A DNA stretch of 64,000 bases. Source: Vespula vulgaris. Taxonomy: Eukaryota; Arthropoda; Insecta; Hymenoptera; Vespidae. The position numbers and the translations under genes were made by a program. Positions 46,445 to 58,773 of the stretch are shown in pieces (position 1 is the stretch's first letter; every line of letters begins with the position of its first letter). The stretch spans positions 5,703,001 through 5,767,000 of the forward strand of contig NC_066594.1 in assembly GCF_905475345.1 (NCBI RefSeq). The letters run 5' to 3'. The notes below the pieces were generated by a model, which was not told the DNA's origin, did no database searches, and worked only from the letters and a program-made list of their open reading frames with translations.

Positions 46445-49400
46445 GCGATATAACGAAATGAAATATTTTACCTGAACGACGTTGCCATAGGAGACGATGG
46501 AGCCCAACAATTTTTTATTCTCGGTTTCATTTTGCTTTTTTTCGATTTCTGCGGCATGCTAAAGAATCATTAACGAAAAATATTCGTGTTATTTCTTAAA
46601 TCTATAAATTAATTAATCCAACTATAATCAATAGAAAATAAAAAAAGTAAGCAATTTACGTGAAGTCTTTTCAATAATCCAGCGTCTGTACCGGAACTGC
46701 CACTTTGCTTTGCCGCCTTCCAAAATTGCTTTTGGGCGGAATAACGATTCATAGGACATATCTTGAAGAGGCAATCTACAAAAAAAAAAAGAAAAAGAAA
46801 AAAAGAAAACGAAAAAGAGAAAGAAAAAAAAATACGGGTAACATTAAACTTCCCTTATTATATTGAGTGTACCTAAACGAACTTAATTTCATTGACAAAT
46901 AATAATCACCTCTGAACTTTTTTGGTGGATTCGTCAAATCTCCAGCTTCGGGACACACGACGCATCTGTCGTCTACCAATCTGGAAAAAAAAGAGGAAAA
47001 GAAAAAGAAGAAAAAACGTATCAATATAAACAAAACGTTGTAACGTGACGATCGAGAATGACTAAAAATTCCATTGAAATATTATTAGATGTAATAAAGT
47101 AAAATTGTCGTTAGATAAACGTGGTCCAGATGGAATGAAACCATCTTGTGGATCAATATTGGGGAAGGCTACATCTCTCCCCGGGCTTTAAAGCTGTACG
47201 AGAAACGGTACGAACTTATAAATATAGGTAAATCATAAACTTGCGAGGAGAAGGAATGTATATTGATTTATGTATTAATTAATGAAAAAAAAAATATTAC
47301 ATTCATTTAACAGAATGTTAAATTTCGAAATTTCGAATTTATCCTATTTGTAAAAAATACATAATAATTCGATTTTATAAAATTTTCGATCGGACATTTA
47401 ATTTTGTAAAATATAATATCGCTACAATATACACGTTATGTAATATGCAATGAATATGGTATAGAGACGATACTTTTCAATGATCGGTCATTTAGGATAG
47501 CTAAATGTAATTACAAATGGGTAGATAGATCTATTAATCAAACCAACGTGCAAATTGAGTCATCACTTCGTCGATCTCAGACTATGATATCGCAAACATC
47601 GAAGCAATAAACCAATTAACGCTCTTATACGTTAAATCTGAGACACTCGAATATAAATTTTCAAGGGGAATGTCTATTTCTAAAAATCCCATGAAATAAC
47701 CAGGGGTTTTCTTCCCTTTAATTTAAATCGATCATTTTATATTTCACGCTGTATTAAACCGTGCCGAGAATATGCACAGTGACGATATACATATGTATAG
47801 ATATATGTGTATAGGTATTTTCTTGGAACACAATAACTATCCGTAAACATATTGTTTGTTGACGCCCGACAAGAGAATATATAAGCTTCACCTGGTTTAC
47901 TAACAAGATTGCGTTTAGGGTTCTCACTCTACAACTAAGCTCTTTTCCAAAGGTTGACCCGGCCTATGACGTTTCTAATATAATATTATATCGACTGTTT
48001 ATCGTTTCGTATTTCATCAGATATTTTCTTTATCTTCTCAGATAAAAAAAAAAAGAGAGAAAAATTACGCTTTATGAAATCTCTATTTATATCGCCTATC
48101 CAATCTCCGTACATTAATACGATAGATTTACAATTTAACGCTTTAATAAACGCCAGCAGGAGACAGAAAGAAAAAAAAATCAATCCCGGAAAAAGCACTT
48201 TTATTTACAAAAAGAAATAAAAATAAAAGAAAAATAAAAAGAAGACAAAAATTTTTTTAATTAAAATTAAGAGAAAAAAAAAAGAAATACGAGTATATCG
48301 CGAATATACAAGACGCTTGAATTATATAAAGCTATTATGTAGGAAGCAGAGTAGTAAGTACTTAAAAAAAAAATATATATATATATCAAAGAGAAACTTC
48401 CTTTTCCGGTGTTACTAGCCCAGTCGTTGATAAATTCTATCGAGAAAATTAGTCACAAAGTAGTAATGGATGTTAATTTCGTACGAAGCGAAATATGTCC
48501 ATCTTCTTTCTCTTCGTTTTTTTTTCTGTTTTTTCTTTAATCGTAACTATAATAATATGTAAATAAATCGGATGAAATGACACCGAACGATATTGCATAG
48601 AGATAAGAGAAGATCGGATATCGAAGGAAAAGGGCGACGTGAGCAAAAACCGATATATTGTTATTTCTGGCGACGTGTCGTGTTAGAAACGTGTGACGAG
48701 AGAGGATGCAACTACATACATACATAGATACATACATATGTACATACATACATAAATACATACATACATATATATACATATATATACATACGTACGTACG
48801 TACATACATGTATGCATGCATACATACATACATACATACATACATGTATAGATACATACATATATACATACATAAGCATATAATATATACGATATGTGTA
48901 ACAAGCTGATGCTGCTGCGATTACAGAGAGGATTATCATCGACGATGTTGTGCTTGGTGTTAAGGCACCGGAAATAGAGCGGAAGACGAACTCGAGCGCG
49001 AATAAAACCGCAAATGAATCCCTTCGTAAATGACGACGAGCTTCCGAGAGGGCAACGCGAATAAAGTTACTTTCGAAAAGTCAACGTTTCAAACTCTGAA
49101 AGTGGTTATCGTAAAATTGAAAAAAAAATTGAAAAAAATTGAAATAATGAGAAATTACGAACATTTTAATTCAAAAAAAAAAAAAGAAGAAGAAAGGACG
49201 TGCAGAGAATAATACATAATTAATAATACATAACAAAGTTAAATTAATTATTGTTTATTCGGATATAGCCATACACGATATCAAATGTATCGCAAATATT
49301 ACTTATTAAGAAATTGAAAGGATCGAAAAATGGAAATCGAATGTTTCAATCATAGCATATAATTAACAACGTAATAACTTTAACCTATAGACAGAGACAG

Positions 49401-51580
49401 CGGTGAGATATCGGAATATCTGACAATCTCTAATTTCGAGCGTAACCTAGTATTCTCCCGCTGACATTAATTATGTTCTATTCAGCTGCGCCAAATTAGT
49501 GCGCGCCGAACTTACATACTGCTATTGACAACGGACAAGTACTAACATGATCTATAATACAATGATTAACGAAAGTCAAACGCTGTAATTTAAAGGTAAT
49601 GAGAAAACGCAATATTAAATATTTTACTATCGCGAGATAAACAAAATTTTCGTTTGAACTTTTTAATAAGATAATACGTCGAGAAAGGCGAATTTATTGA
49701 TTTTAAAGGACGACGGAAACAATGATTCTATCCTTTGTATTTAACATTCAAATAGGATACTTCAAATGTAGCTGAACGAATCGTCCATTATCTCCATTGT
49801 TTCTACCATTTGAAAAATATTCTTTTATTGAAAACGTAAAACACGAAAGTTTCTATGTAGCCAAACGCAATGTCCATAGAGAAATCTGTATATAACTATG
49901 AGACGAGCTAGTGAGAGAATCTTCATTGTATCATAGGAAACACTATTGAACAAACGAGATTTACGATAATATCGGTAAGATCTTATTTAAGAACCCATTC
50001 ATACCGATGAATGCTACCGAAGTGAGCAAAGTGTACCTGACCTATTTTCTTAAACCACTTATATATCTCTTCTCCTTTCCTCCCCCTGCCCCTCACCCCT
50101 CCCACCCCCGTGTTCATCGAAAGAACGAACGATTCGCAAATAATCCCATGAGAAAAAAGGTGTTCGCGACGATAAAGAAAATGTGAGAAATTTTTTTTAT
50201 TTTCATCGAAGACATTCCCTATGATCATTCTCACAATACTGAAAAAACCCTCGAGAAACATAAAAATTTCAAGATCGATAGAAATATTTAAACTATCTCG
50301 AGTTTATGTATCTCGTTTTTTTTTCTTCTTCTTTTTTCTCTCTTTCTCTCTTCAATAGCCATTATCACTTACATACTGTTCTCCTCATATTTTCCTTCAA
50401 CTTAAAGTATTCTCGTTAGTACTTTGTAATCGAGCGTAGAGTACGGGAAGAGGTTGATTACAAAGAGATCGCTTTATTGCCACTCCCCGTTATCGACATC
50501 CTATCTTTACGACGCCTCCGTTCATCTCCTCCTAGCACGATTTATATTTAATGCAGAATATACGTATGTATGTATATAATAAACAGTAGATACACGAGCG
50601 TGGTAAAGAAAGCTGCTACGCGTCGCAAAATTTCAATGTAAAAATATGTATTTGCTCTTACGAAAAAAAAAAGAAAAAAGACAGAGAGAGAAAGAAAAAA
50701 AAAAGAGAAAGAAAAAGGAAAGAAAGTGTTAGAGCGTGCTCGTGAATTTCGCCGCGAGAGAACGATATAAAAATTGAAAATGAAAATAAATAATGTGTTA
50801 TTTCATCGATCGAGGGTGTAAATAAAAGTGAAGCAATATTTTTATCTATAATATACACCTATTTAATTATCTATCTATCTACGGACATACGTAACTTTTA
50901 ACAATCTTTTCGATGAATAAATGCTTACGATAAATTAACGTTCGTTTTGATCTGCTTTATTATCGATCGCTAAGATTAATGAAGATCGTAATCTACGTTA
51001 ATTTAAACAGTGGACAGATATGATGCATGAACAATGTATCGACGTACGAATATCCGCGTAACGAATCCTATTAACTTGGTATGACCGAGTAGAATTCCAT
51101 CCGGAATTATATAATATTCATTGAATGAAAACAAACTGATAATGACTTTCGATTTCTTTCTTCTCTTTTCGGCAGGCTGTTCGAGCCATTCAATTAAAAA
51201 GCACATTACCTATCAATTATTTATTTATTTATTTTTTATATCTAATAAACTCTATCCGATGCATTATCACGTATTTACGTTTAAAAAATAAAATTCAAAT
51301 ATTCATCTACGCGTAACGTTCGAGCGATTGATTTTCCATCAAATCTTACAATTTTACAGTGACGAGAGAGAGAGAAATAATTCAAAGAAGAAAAAAAATA
51401 GAAAAAAAAAGAAAAGAAATAAAAAAAGAACAAATTTATTTGCAGCCGTAAATATTGTCTCCTCGTTAGAATTTTACATCCTTGTCATTAATTCCATTAT
51501 TTCGTTATTTAGACAAAAAAACGAAGTAACGAAGACGATAGGGTCTATCTTTCGAATTACCACCGTAAAAGATTAAATAT

Positions 51581-51615
<35 letters not shown>

Positions 51616-52104
51616 GACGAAGAGCAAACTACTTGGACGCAAATCCAAGTAATCGTGTTAGGTAAATATCTAAGATCGTGAATGCGAACGGATTAGGAAA
51701 AGTGGATATTATCTGTGAGATTTTTTTTTCTTCTTAAATATCGCGATAAATGCATAGACGAGTTAACAACGTTCAGATAAAGTTTCAGTATCGTGTTATA
51801 TAAATAAAACAAAAAAGAAATCGTATTTAAAACAATAGTAATAAGTAATTAAAAACAAAGTTCACGGCCACCTCTAGAACATTGGTGGTTACGGCTTCCT
51901 TACGATCGATCGAATATGCAAAGACCAGAAAAATGTAGTGCATTCGGCCAGTAAATCGTATCTACCCGTTCTAATCCGTTCAAAACTATCATCACAATCC
52001 ACTTACCCCAATGTGGAAAGAAAACCTGAAACACTTCCCTCGGCGTAGAGACTGACGATATCGCCGAGATGGAGGAAACTCGCCGAACCAAGAATTTCAC
52101 CCAT
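29874..52104 (-). CDS. Itpr: Inositol 1,4,5-trisphosphate receptor, complete, 42 coding exons
   Basis: This gene encodes the ER calcium-release channel that opens on IP3 and calcium binding and works as a tetramer. I joined exons by GT-AG sites, matching phase and family similarity. From 5' to 3' they are: 52104-52007, 46980-46910, 46775-46660, 46558-46472, 45983-45350, 45249-45038, 44932-44606, 44529-44383, 44308-44007, 43923-43809, 43737-43562, 43463-43308, 43195-43045, 42924-42777, 42446-42420, 42176-41831, 41764-41599, 41527-41308, 41224-40683, 40599-40484, 40397-40262, 40169-39912, 37514-37394, 37273-37131, 36725-36538, 36464-36353, [optional 36027-35881], 34259-34142, 34032-33800, 33699-33558, 33474-33188, 33101-32592, 32522-32373, 32288-31973, 31867-31695, 31613-31449, 31349-31169, 31076-30984, 30890-30733, 30643-30478, 30417-30257, 30184-30023, 29948-29874. 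The sum without the optional exon is 8,205 nt (2,734 residues plus stop), normal for the family. Every phase joins without a frameshift, so it looks intact. The weakest boundary is the donor of exon 10 (GTTGGT at 43808). Confidence 0.97.
32373..43923 (-). CDS. Itpr: Itpr exons 10-32: central regulatory and coupling region
   Basis: These exons encode about residues 665-2185, the helical regulatory region that transmits ligand and calcium binding to the pore. Recognisable family stretches are ASFSRLMLHLHVDRDPQEQV (exon 12), GGRTFLRVLLHLAMHDYPPL (exon 17), QHFVHCIETHGKHVQYLRFL (exon 19), VKEAYINFLNHCYIDTEVEM (exon 22), ICGSTTGGLGLLGLYIN (exon 31) and NASKLLLAIMESRGDSENAE (exon 31). Intron 22 (37515-39911, 2.4 kb) is the largest here and holds a coding-like island described separately. 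Two exons in this region, 42420-42446 and 35881-36027, can be skipped without changing frame. The divergent low-complexity segment in exon 18 (Lys/Glu/Ser-rich) is typical of variable linkers in this family. Confidence 0.95.
35881..36027 (-). CDS. Itpr: Itpr candidate cassette exon, 49 codons, at the SII position
   Basis: This lies between exon 26 (ends ...PEYGEK, phase 0) and exon 27 (starts GDALRHNL, phase 0). The minus-strand acceptor is CTCGTAG|AATAG and the donor GAGCGG|GTAAAA, giving exactly 147 nt in phase 0/0. The product begins NRYVGKDVFTLRTKNED and ends HMTQEER, so inclusion gives ...EER-GDALR. This resembles vertebrate ITPR1, where the SII insert ends in HKR just before GEALR. The insert is acidic and serine/threonine-rich. 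The frame stays open past the donor for 13 more codons to a TAA at 35840, so read-through would truncate the receptor. The core exons join in frame without it, so I treat it as optional. Confidence 0.68.
36890..36936. repeat. (AT)n microsatellite in an Itpr intron
   Basis: A perfect AT run between Itpr exons 24 and 25. Confidence 0.95.
39582..39628. repeat. (AT)n microsatellite in an Itpr intron
   Basis: A perfect AT run in intron 22, about 280 bp before exon 22 on the plus axis. Confidence 0.95.
42420..42446 (-). CDS. Itpr: Itpr exon 15, 27-nt microexon (9 codons), probably optional
   Basis: On the minus strand the acceptor is TTCTTAG|CTGAG and the donor GGCAG|GTAATA. It is flanked by phase-1 introns on both sides, so inclusion adds nine residues, SESMDSEEA, and skipping still leaves a readable S-E-G-G join. 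It sits at about residues 914-922, just before the segment VLRCIGDMGAVMT. Vertebrate ITPR1 has its 9-residue SIII splice insert just before the equivalent VMRSIHGVGELMT. Whether it is alternatively spliced here cannot be seen from DNA. It is too short to appear in simple ORF scans. Confidence 0.8.
44007..46980 (-). CDS. Itpr: Itpr exons 2-9: suppressor domain and IP3-binding core
   Basis: These exons encode about residues 33-664. The MIR/beta-trefoil part contains LLHLKSNKFLTVNKRLPALL (exon 5) and the ligand-contact stretch RTTGR at about residues 269-273. The alpha-helical part carries RDRQKLLR (about 495-502, exon 7) and DYRKNQ (about 559-564, exon 8). These correspond to the vertebrate phosphate-contacting residues R265/T266/T267/G268/R269, R504/K508/R511 and Y567/R568/K569, all conserved here, so IP3 binding is expected to be intact. 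Exon 5 (634 nt) is the largest. The exon 5/6 boundary falls at about residue 335, the region of vertebrate splice site SI, but intron 5 is only 100 bp and holds no cassette. Exon 9 has a short insertion (MHNWES) where vertebrates have RKNREPRF. Confidence 0.96.
46390..46441. repeat. (AT)n microsatellite in an Itpr intron
   Basis: A perfect AT run between exons 4 and 5 of Itpr, 31 bp from the exon 4 donor side. Confidence 0.95.
46981..52006 (-). other. Itpr coding intron 1 (4.9 kb counting to the start exon)
   Basis: This is bounded by GTAAGT at 52006 and an acceptor at 46981 with a T-rich tract on the minus strand. It contains the TACA/TACG tetranucleotide array at 48706-48890, a (GA)n tract at 51583-51612 and non-repetitive CpG-containing blocks near 49430-49530. 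No coding exon is seen. A large first intron is a common place for enhancers, but none can be proven here. Confidence 0.7.
48706..48890. repeat. TACA/TACG tetranucleotide array
   Basis: Imperfect repeats of ATAC/TACA, with TATA and CGTA variants, span about 185 bp in Itpr intron 1. The array contains short inverted segments (CATGTATGCATGCATACATA), so it can fold on itself. Confidence 0.85.
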
Positions 52105-52204
52105 TTTGTAGTGCTTTTCCTTCGCGAGTTTCCCAATACCTCAAAATCGGAGGTAAACGCCTCGATCACTACACCTTAGCCGATCGAATTAGTCATGGCG
52201 ACAC
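52007..52204 (-). CDS. Itpr: Itpr start exon: end of 5' leader and first 32 codons
   Basis: On the minus strand a good acceptor (pyrimidines then CAG at 52205-52210) opens the exon, and the donor is GGG|GTAAGT at 52006. The start ATG is at 52104-52102. The protein begins MGEILGSASFLHLGDIVSLY, which matches the IP3 receptor N-terminus, where vertebrates have a methionine followed by SSFLHIGDICSLYAEGS. The exon ends inside the codon for the glycine before LVDDRCVV in exon 2, phase 2. A seven-codon upstream ORF lies in the same exon. The exon is separated from the rest of the coding sequence by a 4.9-kb intron. Confidence 0.93.
52176..52196 (-). promoter_or_regulatory. Upstream ORF in the Itpr leader
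   Basis: The start exon contains one upstream ATG, which opens a seven-codon frame (MTNSIG and TAA) ending 71 nt before the Itpr start. It is the only ATG between the exon's acceptor and the main start, so scanning ribosomes would meet it first. An effect on translation is an inference. Confidence 0.55.
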
Positions 52205-53440
52205 CTGAAAGGAGAAAAGAAGAAAAAAAAAAAAGAAGAGAAGATTAGTATTAATAAAAAGATCTCACGAGAAATACATGAAAAGAGAAGCAATAAATTT
52301 CAATAAATTCCAATGTAATTGAAAATTCGTAATATTTTTTATAATACCAATTCCTAAAACGATCTAAAGCAATTTAACATTTTGAATGGATAAACGCGAT
52401 TATTTGATGACTTTTATTTCGTTTACTAATAACCTTTGACCTTTTTTTATCCACAATCGTTAAACCATTTACTTACTACTACTACTACTTTTTTCTCATG
52501 AGAAAGAGAGTAACGTCTATGAGAGCTATTTTAGTTTTCGTCTGTATAAATCGTGTATTTAGGATACAACGAACGAAAACATCGAAGATTAAGTGATTTT
52601 AAGAATGGCTTATCGGACGCAAACGACCGACCGAACGATCAAATGGGCCGCAACGAGGTCGGCTTTGAATTTATCTGACCCTTAACCTTCGCTTATACGC
52701 TCGGAATAATGCTAAAGAATTAAATGTTTTTTCCAAGGTTAATTTTTTTTACAAAGCTATTCGTTTCACAAGGAACCAACGTTGTTATTCCACTATTGTT
52801 TTTTAAATCGTAAATAATTTGCGTCCTACCTTTGTGACCGAAAAAAAAAAAAAAAAAAAAAAAGCAGGAATAAGAATTATTAGAGCTACATTCTCCTAGT
52901 TGATAATGATTCCTTTACATTTTTTTAAGAAATCGCCATACCTGTTCACTTTGAATCAAAACGTACATACTTCAAAAGTTCTTTTCAAATTCTATTTTCG
53001 GTAGCCTCCTTTGCGTAATACGAGATTTTGGATGAACGATCTTATCTATACTGAAGCATTCATTTTCTCTCCCTTCTACTTTTTTATTTTGAATGTCAAT
53101 GCAAGTTCGTATCGCCTATTTATGACTCAAGAGTTTTTTAAACGTTCACGATTTCATAATGCCTTTCTAATGTCTCTCCAAGTGCGACCACATTGCGTGT
53201 ATACGAACCTATTTGAATAGATATGAATGGATGATAGAAAGGAGAGAGAGAAAGAGAGAGCGAAACGATTAAATTATGAATGAGAGATCACCGTAACGAA
53301 GGACGGATTTACAATGGATGTGTGATTGTCACGAACAATCAACAAATTTTCGTTCGAACGAGACCAATTATTAATCTATACGATTAATGTGCTTTATCAA
53401 AACACAAAGAATTTTTATCCAATATTTTTTCTTTCTCTTA

Positions 53441-53480
<40 letters not shown>

Positions 53481-55205
53481 CTTTTCTCTTTTTCTCTCAA
53501 GATTACCAATGAAATAGCCTTTGATAAAAAAAAAAATGTCGAGATAATCGAAATTGAGGAAACACTTTCTTATTGCACGGAGTTCACGCTTAACGCGTGT
53601 AAAATATGTACATATTGCATAATGAATGACTTGAGCCATAACACATACACGTGACCAAGAGGCTCGAGGGAAATGTTAAGCACGTGATAAAGTTTGATGT
53701 TAGACGTCGTAGCATAGTCGTAATTAGCAACTCGCGTAGAAGACGATGCGCTTTGCCTACACTTTATTTCTTTGATTTGAAAAGAAAAAGAAAAGGGAAA
53801 AAAAGAAAGAAAAAAGAAACAAGAGAAAAAGAAAAGAAACAAAAGAAAACCATGAGAAAAAGAGAAAAAGAGTGAAAAGGAGGAAATAGAAAGTGAGAAA
53901 GAGAAAATAGAAAATAGAAAATGGAAAATAGGAAAAAAGAAAATAAAGATAAAGAAAATCTGAGATAGATTATGAAAATAAACTGGAGAAATCGTTATTA
54001 AACAAACGTATGTTCGTTTTATATAAAGGAATTTCCAACAAGATGGTTCTCTACAACAATCAATCGATTTCTTTCTATCATGAAACGTTTATCCTACGCG
54101 TTTCGTCTTCCTCGATGAAATGTAACGAGATATAATTTTCGCCTTGTATACATAATCACACATACGTACTTAGTTACGTACATACGTATATACATATACG
54201 TGCTCGCAATAAATGCACTAAGACGTTATTACAATGTAAAAAAAAAAAAAAGAGAAGAAAGAAAAAAGCAAACTGACAGATGTTCCATGGGCATATTTCT
54301 TCTTTGTTATTGTCGACGGTGGGGTCGATCCAGAGCAACGATCAATTGGCCGTCAATATGGCCTAATGGAAATGCACCGATGCATCGATAAACGAGAGAT
54401 GAGTACTTATTTACTGAGTTATAATCCCATCCTCGAAAGTTATCGAACGACGTTCGGGACGACACGATATCGTATAAGATCCATGCATTTCAAAACATTT
54501 TCAATTAGACGAAACTCGCTCGAATTTTACACTTTTCTTTTCTTTTTTTTTTTTTTTTTTTGTTACTCTATCTCTTCGAATGAAAGTTAAATTTTTTAAG
54601 AGAACGTGATACGATTTCGAAAAACACAAAAAAAAAAGGAAAGCAAAGAAAAGGAAAAAATTACTTAGGCATATCGCGTGAAGTAAACTTAGTGTCCCAC
54701 ACGTTCGAGACTCATTTTGTAAGGGAAACCTCTTGGGTCCCCTTTTTAGCAGACCCAACTAAGTAACAACTAAAACGCTCAGGTTTCATAAAAGACAGTA
54801 TCGAGTTTTCATGAATCGCGCGAGCCACCGTGAGAGATTTACGTTACAAAGTCTAAAACGTTACATTTTTTCCAAGGATTCCACCTACTACTCGACGATA
54901 GATAGAAAGATATTTTTACGTGATTCTTTCCTGGGTCGTTCTTGAAAACGAAAGTGACAGAGAAAGAAATGGAATGAGAGAGAAAAAAAAGAGAGAAAGA
55001 AAGAGAAAGGAAGTACGTGAGAAAGAGAGAGAGAGAGAAAAAGAGATAGAAAGAGAGAATGAAATCGTCCTTGATAAGACTTAATGCACCGAGCCAACGT
55101 CACCCTTTAAATTTATGAACGAAGAGCGGCGATCTTCAATGGCGCGCCGTAAGAATAACATCCATAATTTTCCAAGACGTTGCCAGTAACTCCTCGAAAA
55201 GTGTG

Positions 55206-55206
<1 letters not shown>

Positions 55207-55257
<51 letters not shown>

Positions 55258-55274
55258 AGAGAGAGAGAGAGAGA
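55207..55274. repeat. Compound (AT)n-(GA)n microsatellite
   Basis: An AT run directly followed by a GA run, in the probable Itpr leader intron. Confidence 0.95.
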
Positions 55275-56950
55275 AAATTGGTATTTATGGAGAAGCAATC
55301 GAACTTAAAATTTTGCAGTAGTCTTGAAATTTTCTATATGAACGTTCGATGATCGCCGAAAAATAATTAAGCGACGATGTAATAATACTTATCATCTACA
55401 AAAACAGATTTGAATATACACATATACGAGTGCAACATAAAAGGAATGAAAACATTACGTCTGATTATTACGAATCGTTGCATCGTATACATCGTTTCTC
55501 CTGTCTGATGTCAATAACCCGTTAGCTTTGCTGGGTTCGATCGTATCGCCGGCTCGGGATGATCTATAAAACGTTATATCCGTTTTACAACGAAATAAAG
55601 TGGGTTACTAACGACTAAGTTAGATAGTCTCACGTTGCTGAGCGACATATGTACACGCTTGTGGGAACGTTCCTTCTATTTCGCTCTTATTTTCTATCTA
55701 ATCTCGGACCTGCAACCTGCCACTCCGTTGAAATAATAAACCTAATAAAATAAATATATATATATATAAATATATATATGTATATGCATGTGTGTATCTT
55801 TGCATTCCATAGGCAACGCTACGACAATATATATAATAAAATATTATAAAATATTTACGAACTATCTACAATTAACTTTCTTTACTCCTATATACTTAAA
55901 TGAATATAAAATTAAATAATTACATGAATTACTAGATATAAAAATTGAAAGTGTACATTACACAATCGACCGATGTGCAAGGATATATATCGGCAAAAGT
56001 CATTGAAAATAATTTTATAAATCAATTGCCCTTTTTCGAGACTTTTTAAGTCACTTTTTCTACTTTTTTTTTTTTCATGCCGTAAAACTACAAGCTAAGA
56101 AAATTTTGTTATCCTATCATTCGGAAAACGATGTAGCTAAGAACTTTTTTCTTTCTCCCTCTTTCTCTGTCTCGTTTTTCTTCGCGTTCTCACTTCATTT
56201 TTTACGCTTCATTTTTACGAGATGATGTTTTAACAGCTATCGATATGATTATCGGTATCGGTAAACGAGCTGATTATTACCATACCAGTTTTCGAGAAGA
56301 TACAGTAGGAATAGCACGTTGTAACCAACTGTTCGAGACAGGCACGCACGTGGAATAACATTGAACGCAATACCAATACCGCAACCGCTGGTTAGTTCCA
56401 TTATCGTCGTTAATGTTAAACGATGCAACACTAAATAAGGGCAAACTCGATAATCAGAGTATGATACGTGCAACTCGAATTCTCGTGAATCCTGGAAGAT
56501 CCTAACATCCAAATATAGATCTTTTTATTTCGCTTAGGAAAATATAATTTTTACTTCGCCAATAATCTTCGTAATATACCTCGCTAATCTTATCTTATCG
56601 ATTCTTTAATTAAAAAAAAAAAAAAAAAAAAAAGAAAGAAAAAAATATTGATTAACATAAGAGAAAAATTATTACAAAATTAATTCAAGCTGATATCAAT
56701 TACTATATTATTTTCATTTTAAACATACGTGTATAAATATATATATACATATATATATATACATACATGTGTTATATGTACGTGTCTACCTCCGTATAAA
56801 TTGTAATTCGAAATTTAATGAAAATTTGTCGAAGATATCTTGTTGAATGTTCGTTCGCGAGAATAACAATGGCATCCGATTCGTAAGTTCAAATACAGCT
56901 GCTGGCTAACACTTAGCACACGCGATACGACGCGTAACAGGTTCCTTACG

Positions 56951-56984
<34 letters not shown>

Positions 56985-57615
56985 ATTCTCTAGCCATCTA
57001 TCTCTATCTAGTATCTTTCCTTTTCAAGACTATCCTTTTCTTCTTCAAGGCGAATTCAAAAGAGGCTTCGTCGTCGATCACATGGATCGTCGTTGGCTTT
57101 GATACGCAGCGATTTAAAGGGATCCATGTTTCTTAGAAGAATGTCTTTTGGTAGGCACGATAAACACGTGTGTCAAATATTTCCTTTCTCATTCACGATA
57201 GGACAAGTTGACCTCTATTTTACATAAACATCTATTTACTTACACTCGTACTTCTCGGAATCTCTTTTACTTCGTTGTCCTTGATAAGAAAACAAAAGAA
57301 AAAGAAAACAAAATAAAACACGAAGAAACTTTCGATGATAATTTCATCTTTATTCTCCTAACGAGATATAACTCTACCAAACGAAACTCGAACGCTCGAC
57401 TTTTTCTTACGTTTTCTCTTGCCCAAAACTTTTGCGTTAGCTCTTAGTTTCTAACGATCGTCTTTCGATATAACTTTCCTAAAATTAATGATAACGGGAT
57501 ACTTATCTAATAACCGAACGTTGATATGTTAATGTTACATTTCTTGCTGTACTCTTTATAGCTGTAAGATAATAAATAAACAGATAGCTCTGTATACGAA
57601 GAAGAAAACAGAGAC

Positions 57616-57631
57616 AGAAAGAAAGAGAAAT

Positions 57632-57680
<49 letters not shown>

Positions 57681-57728
57681 TAATATTTTCAAACTAATAG
57701 TTCATTTTCTTTATGAGTTCGTGTCCCA

Positions 57729-57765
<37 letters not shown>
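57616..57765. repeat. Facing (GA)n and (CT)n tracts
   Basis: A GA tract (about 57638-57677) and a CT tract (about 57735-57764) are separated by roughly 57 bp of unique sequence, forming an imperfect inverted repeat. Confidence 0.85.
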
Positions 57766-57768
<3 letters not shown>

Positions 57769-58007
57769 CCCAATGAATACTCGCAAATTGGAAATTTTTG
57801 ATTCGCGAAATGTTCGATGCTTTTACAAATAAAATCTCTATCTATTTTTGGATTCGATAGATAGATTTTCTCGATGAAATTTTACGAATATAGGATCAAA
57901 CAGCTGTACGCTCTACTTGACCCTCGTCAAGAACGAGTCCATTCGAGTGAACTCGACGATGGTGACGACGACACTACGATGACAGCGACGACGGACGACG
58001 ACGTTGC

Positions 58008-58048
<41 letters not shown>

Positions 58049-58579
58049 TACTCTCTCTTTCTTTCTTTTTCTTTATACATGATGTACATGCTTCTCACGT
58101 ATACACACTTACTTAATACGTACATGTATACGTACATAAGTAGATAGAGTGAACGCACTACTACACTACCTACTATTACTATACACTCTACTACTCCATC
58201 CAACTCTCTTGAAGTTTCTTAGCATATATCCAAATGTAGTAAAACCCGCCTTTTCATTCCGATTTTAATACTCGCGTCCTTTCCTTCCGCGAGGAAAGGA
58301 AAGAGTACCGAGAAGAAAAAAAACATAATAATAAAACAGAGAGACATAGAAATAGACGACTCACTTTCAAGTTTTTACGGAAAGTTTTTACGGAAAGTTT
58401 TACGTCGACGATTCGACGAGGATACACGTAGTCGAGGAAAGTCTAAAAGAAAGTCTACTACTAAACGATATCGAAACGTATATTTCGCGAAATAATTTAG
58501 CGATGAAAAAAAAAAAAAAAGAAAACGAAAGAAATGAAAAACTAAATGAAGAGAAAGAGGAAAAGAAAACTCGGAGAAA

Positions 58580-58584
<5 letters not shown>

Positions 58585-58622
<38 letters not shown>
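58585..58622. repeat. (GA)n microsatellite next to the probable Itpr promoter
   Basis: A near-perfect GA run of 38 bp about 150 bp downstream of the candidate leader donor in the Itpr direction. Confidence 0.95.
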
Positions 58623-58624
<2 letters not shown>

Positions 58625-58773
58625 GAAAAATGATATGGAAGTGTGCACTTTGCACTTACGCGGGAGTAAAGAGACTCTCGTTATAAAGTAGGAAAAAAAA
58701 GAAAGAGAACTCGAATAATAATACACGCATATATCTCGCAAAGAACGAAAAGAAGAAAAACGTGTTTACTTAC

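Larger units (their letters stand above)
52205..58773 (-). other. Probable leader intron of Itpr; no coding sequence seen
   Basis: The interval holds no exon I can recognise on either strand. It contains homopurine/homopyrimidine stretches (for example 53771-53960), an (AT)n-(GA)n compound repeat at 55207-55274, paired GA and CT tracts around 57640-57765, and ordinary AT-rich DNA. Its assignment as an intron depends on the leader-exon donor at 58773. Confidence 0.4.

Noticed and set aside
51900..52169. Minus-strand 89-codon frame overlapping the Itpr start exon
   Set aside because: It is in a different frame from the conserved Itpr N-terminus and lacks a proper ATG start.
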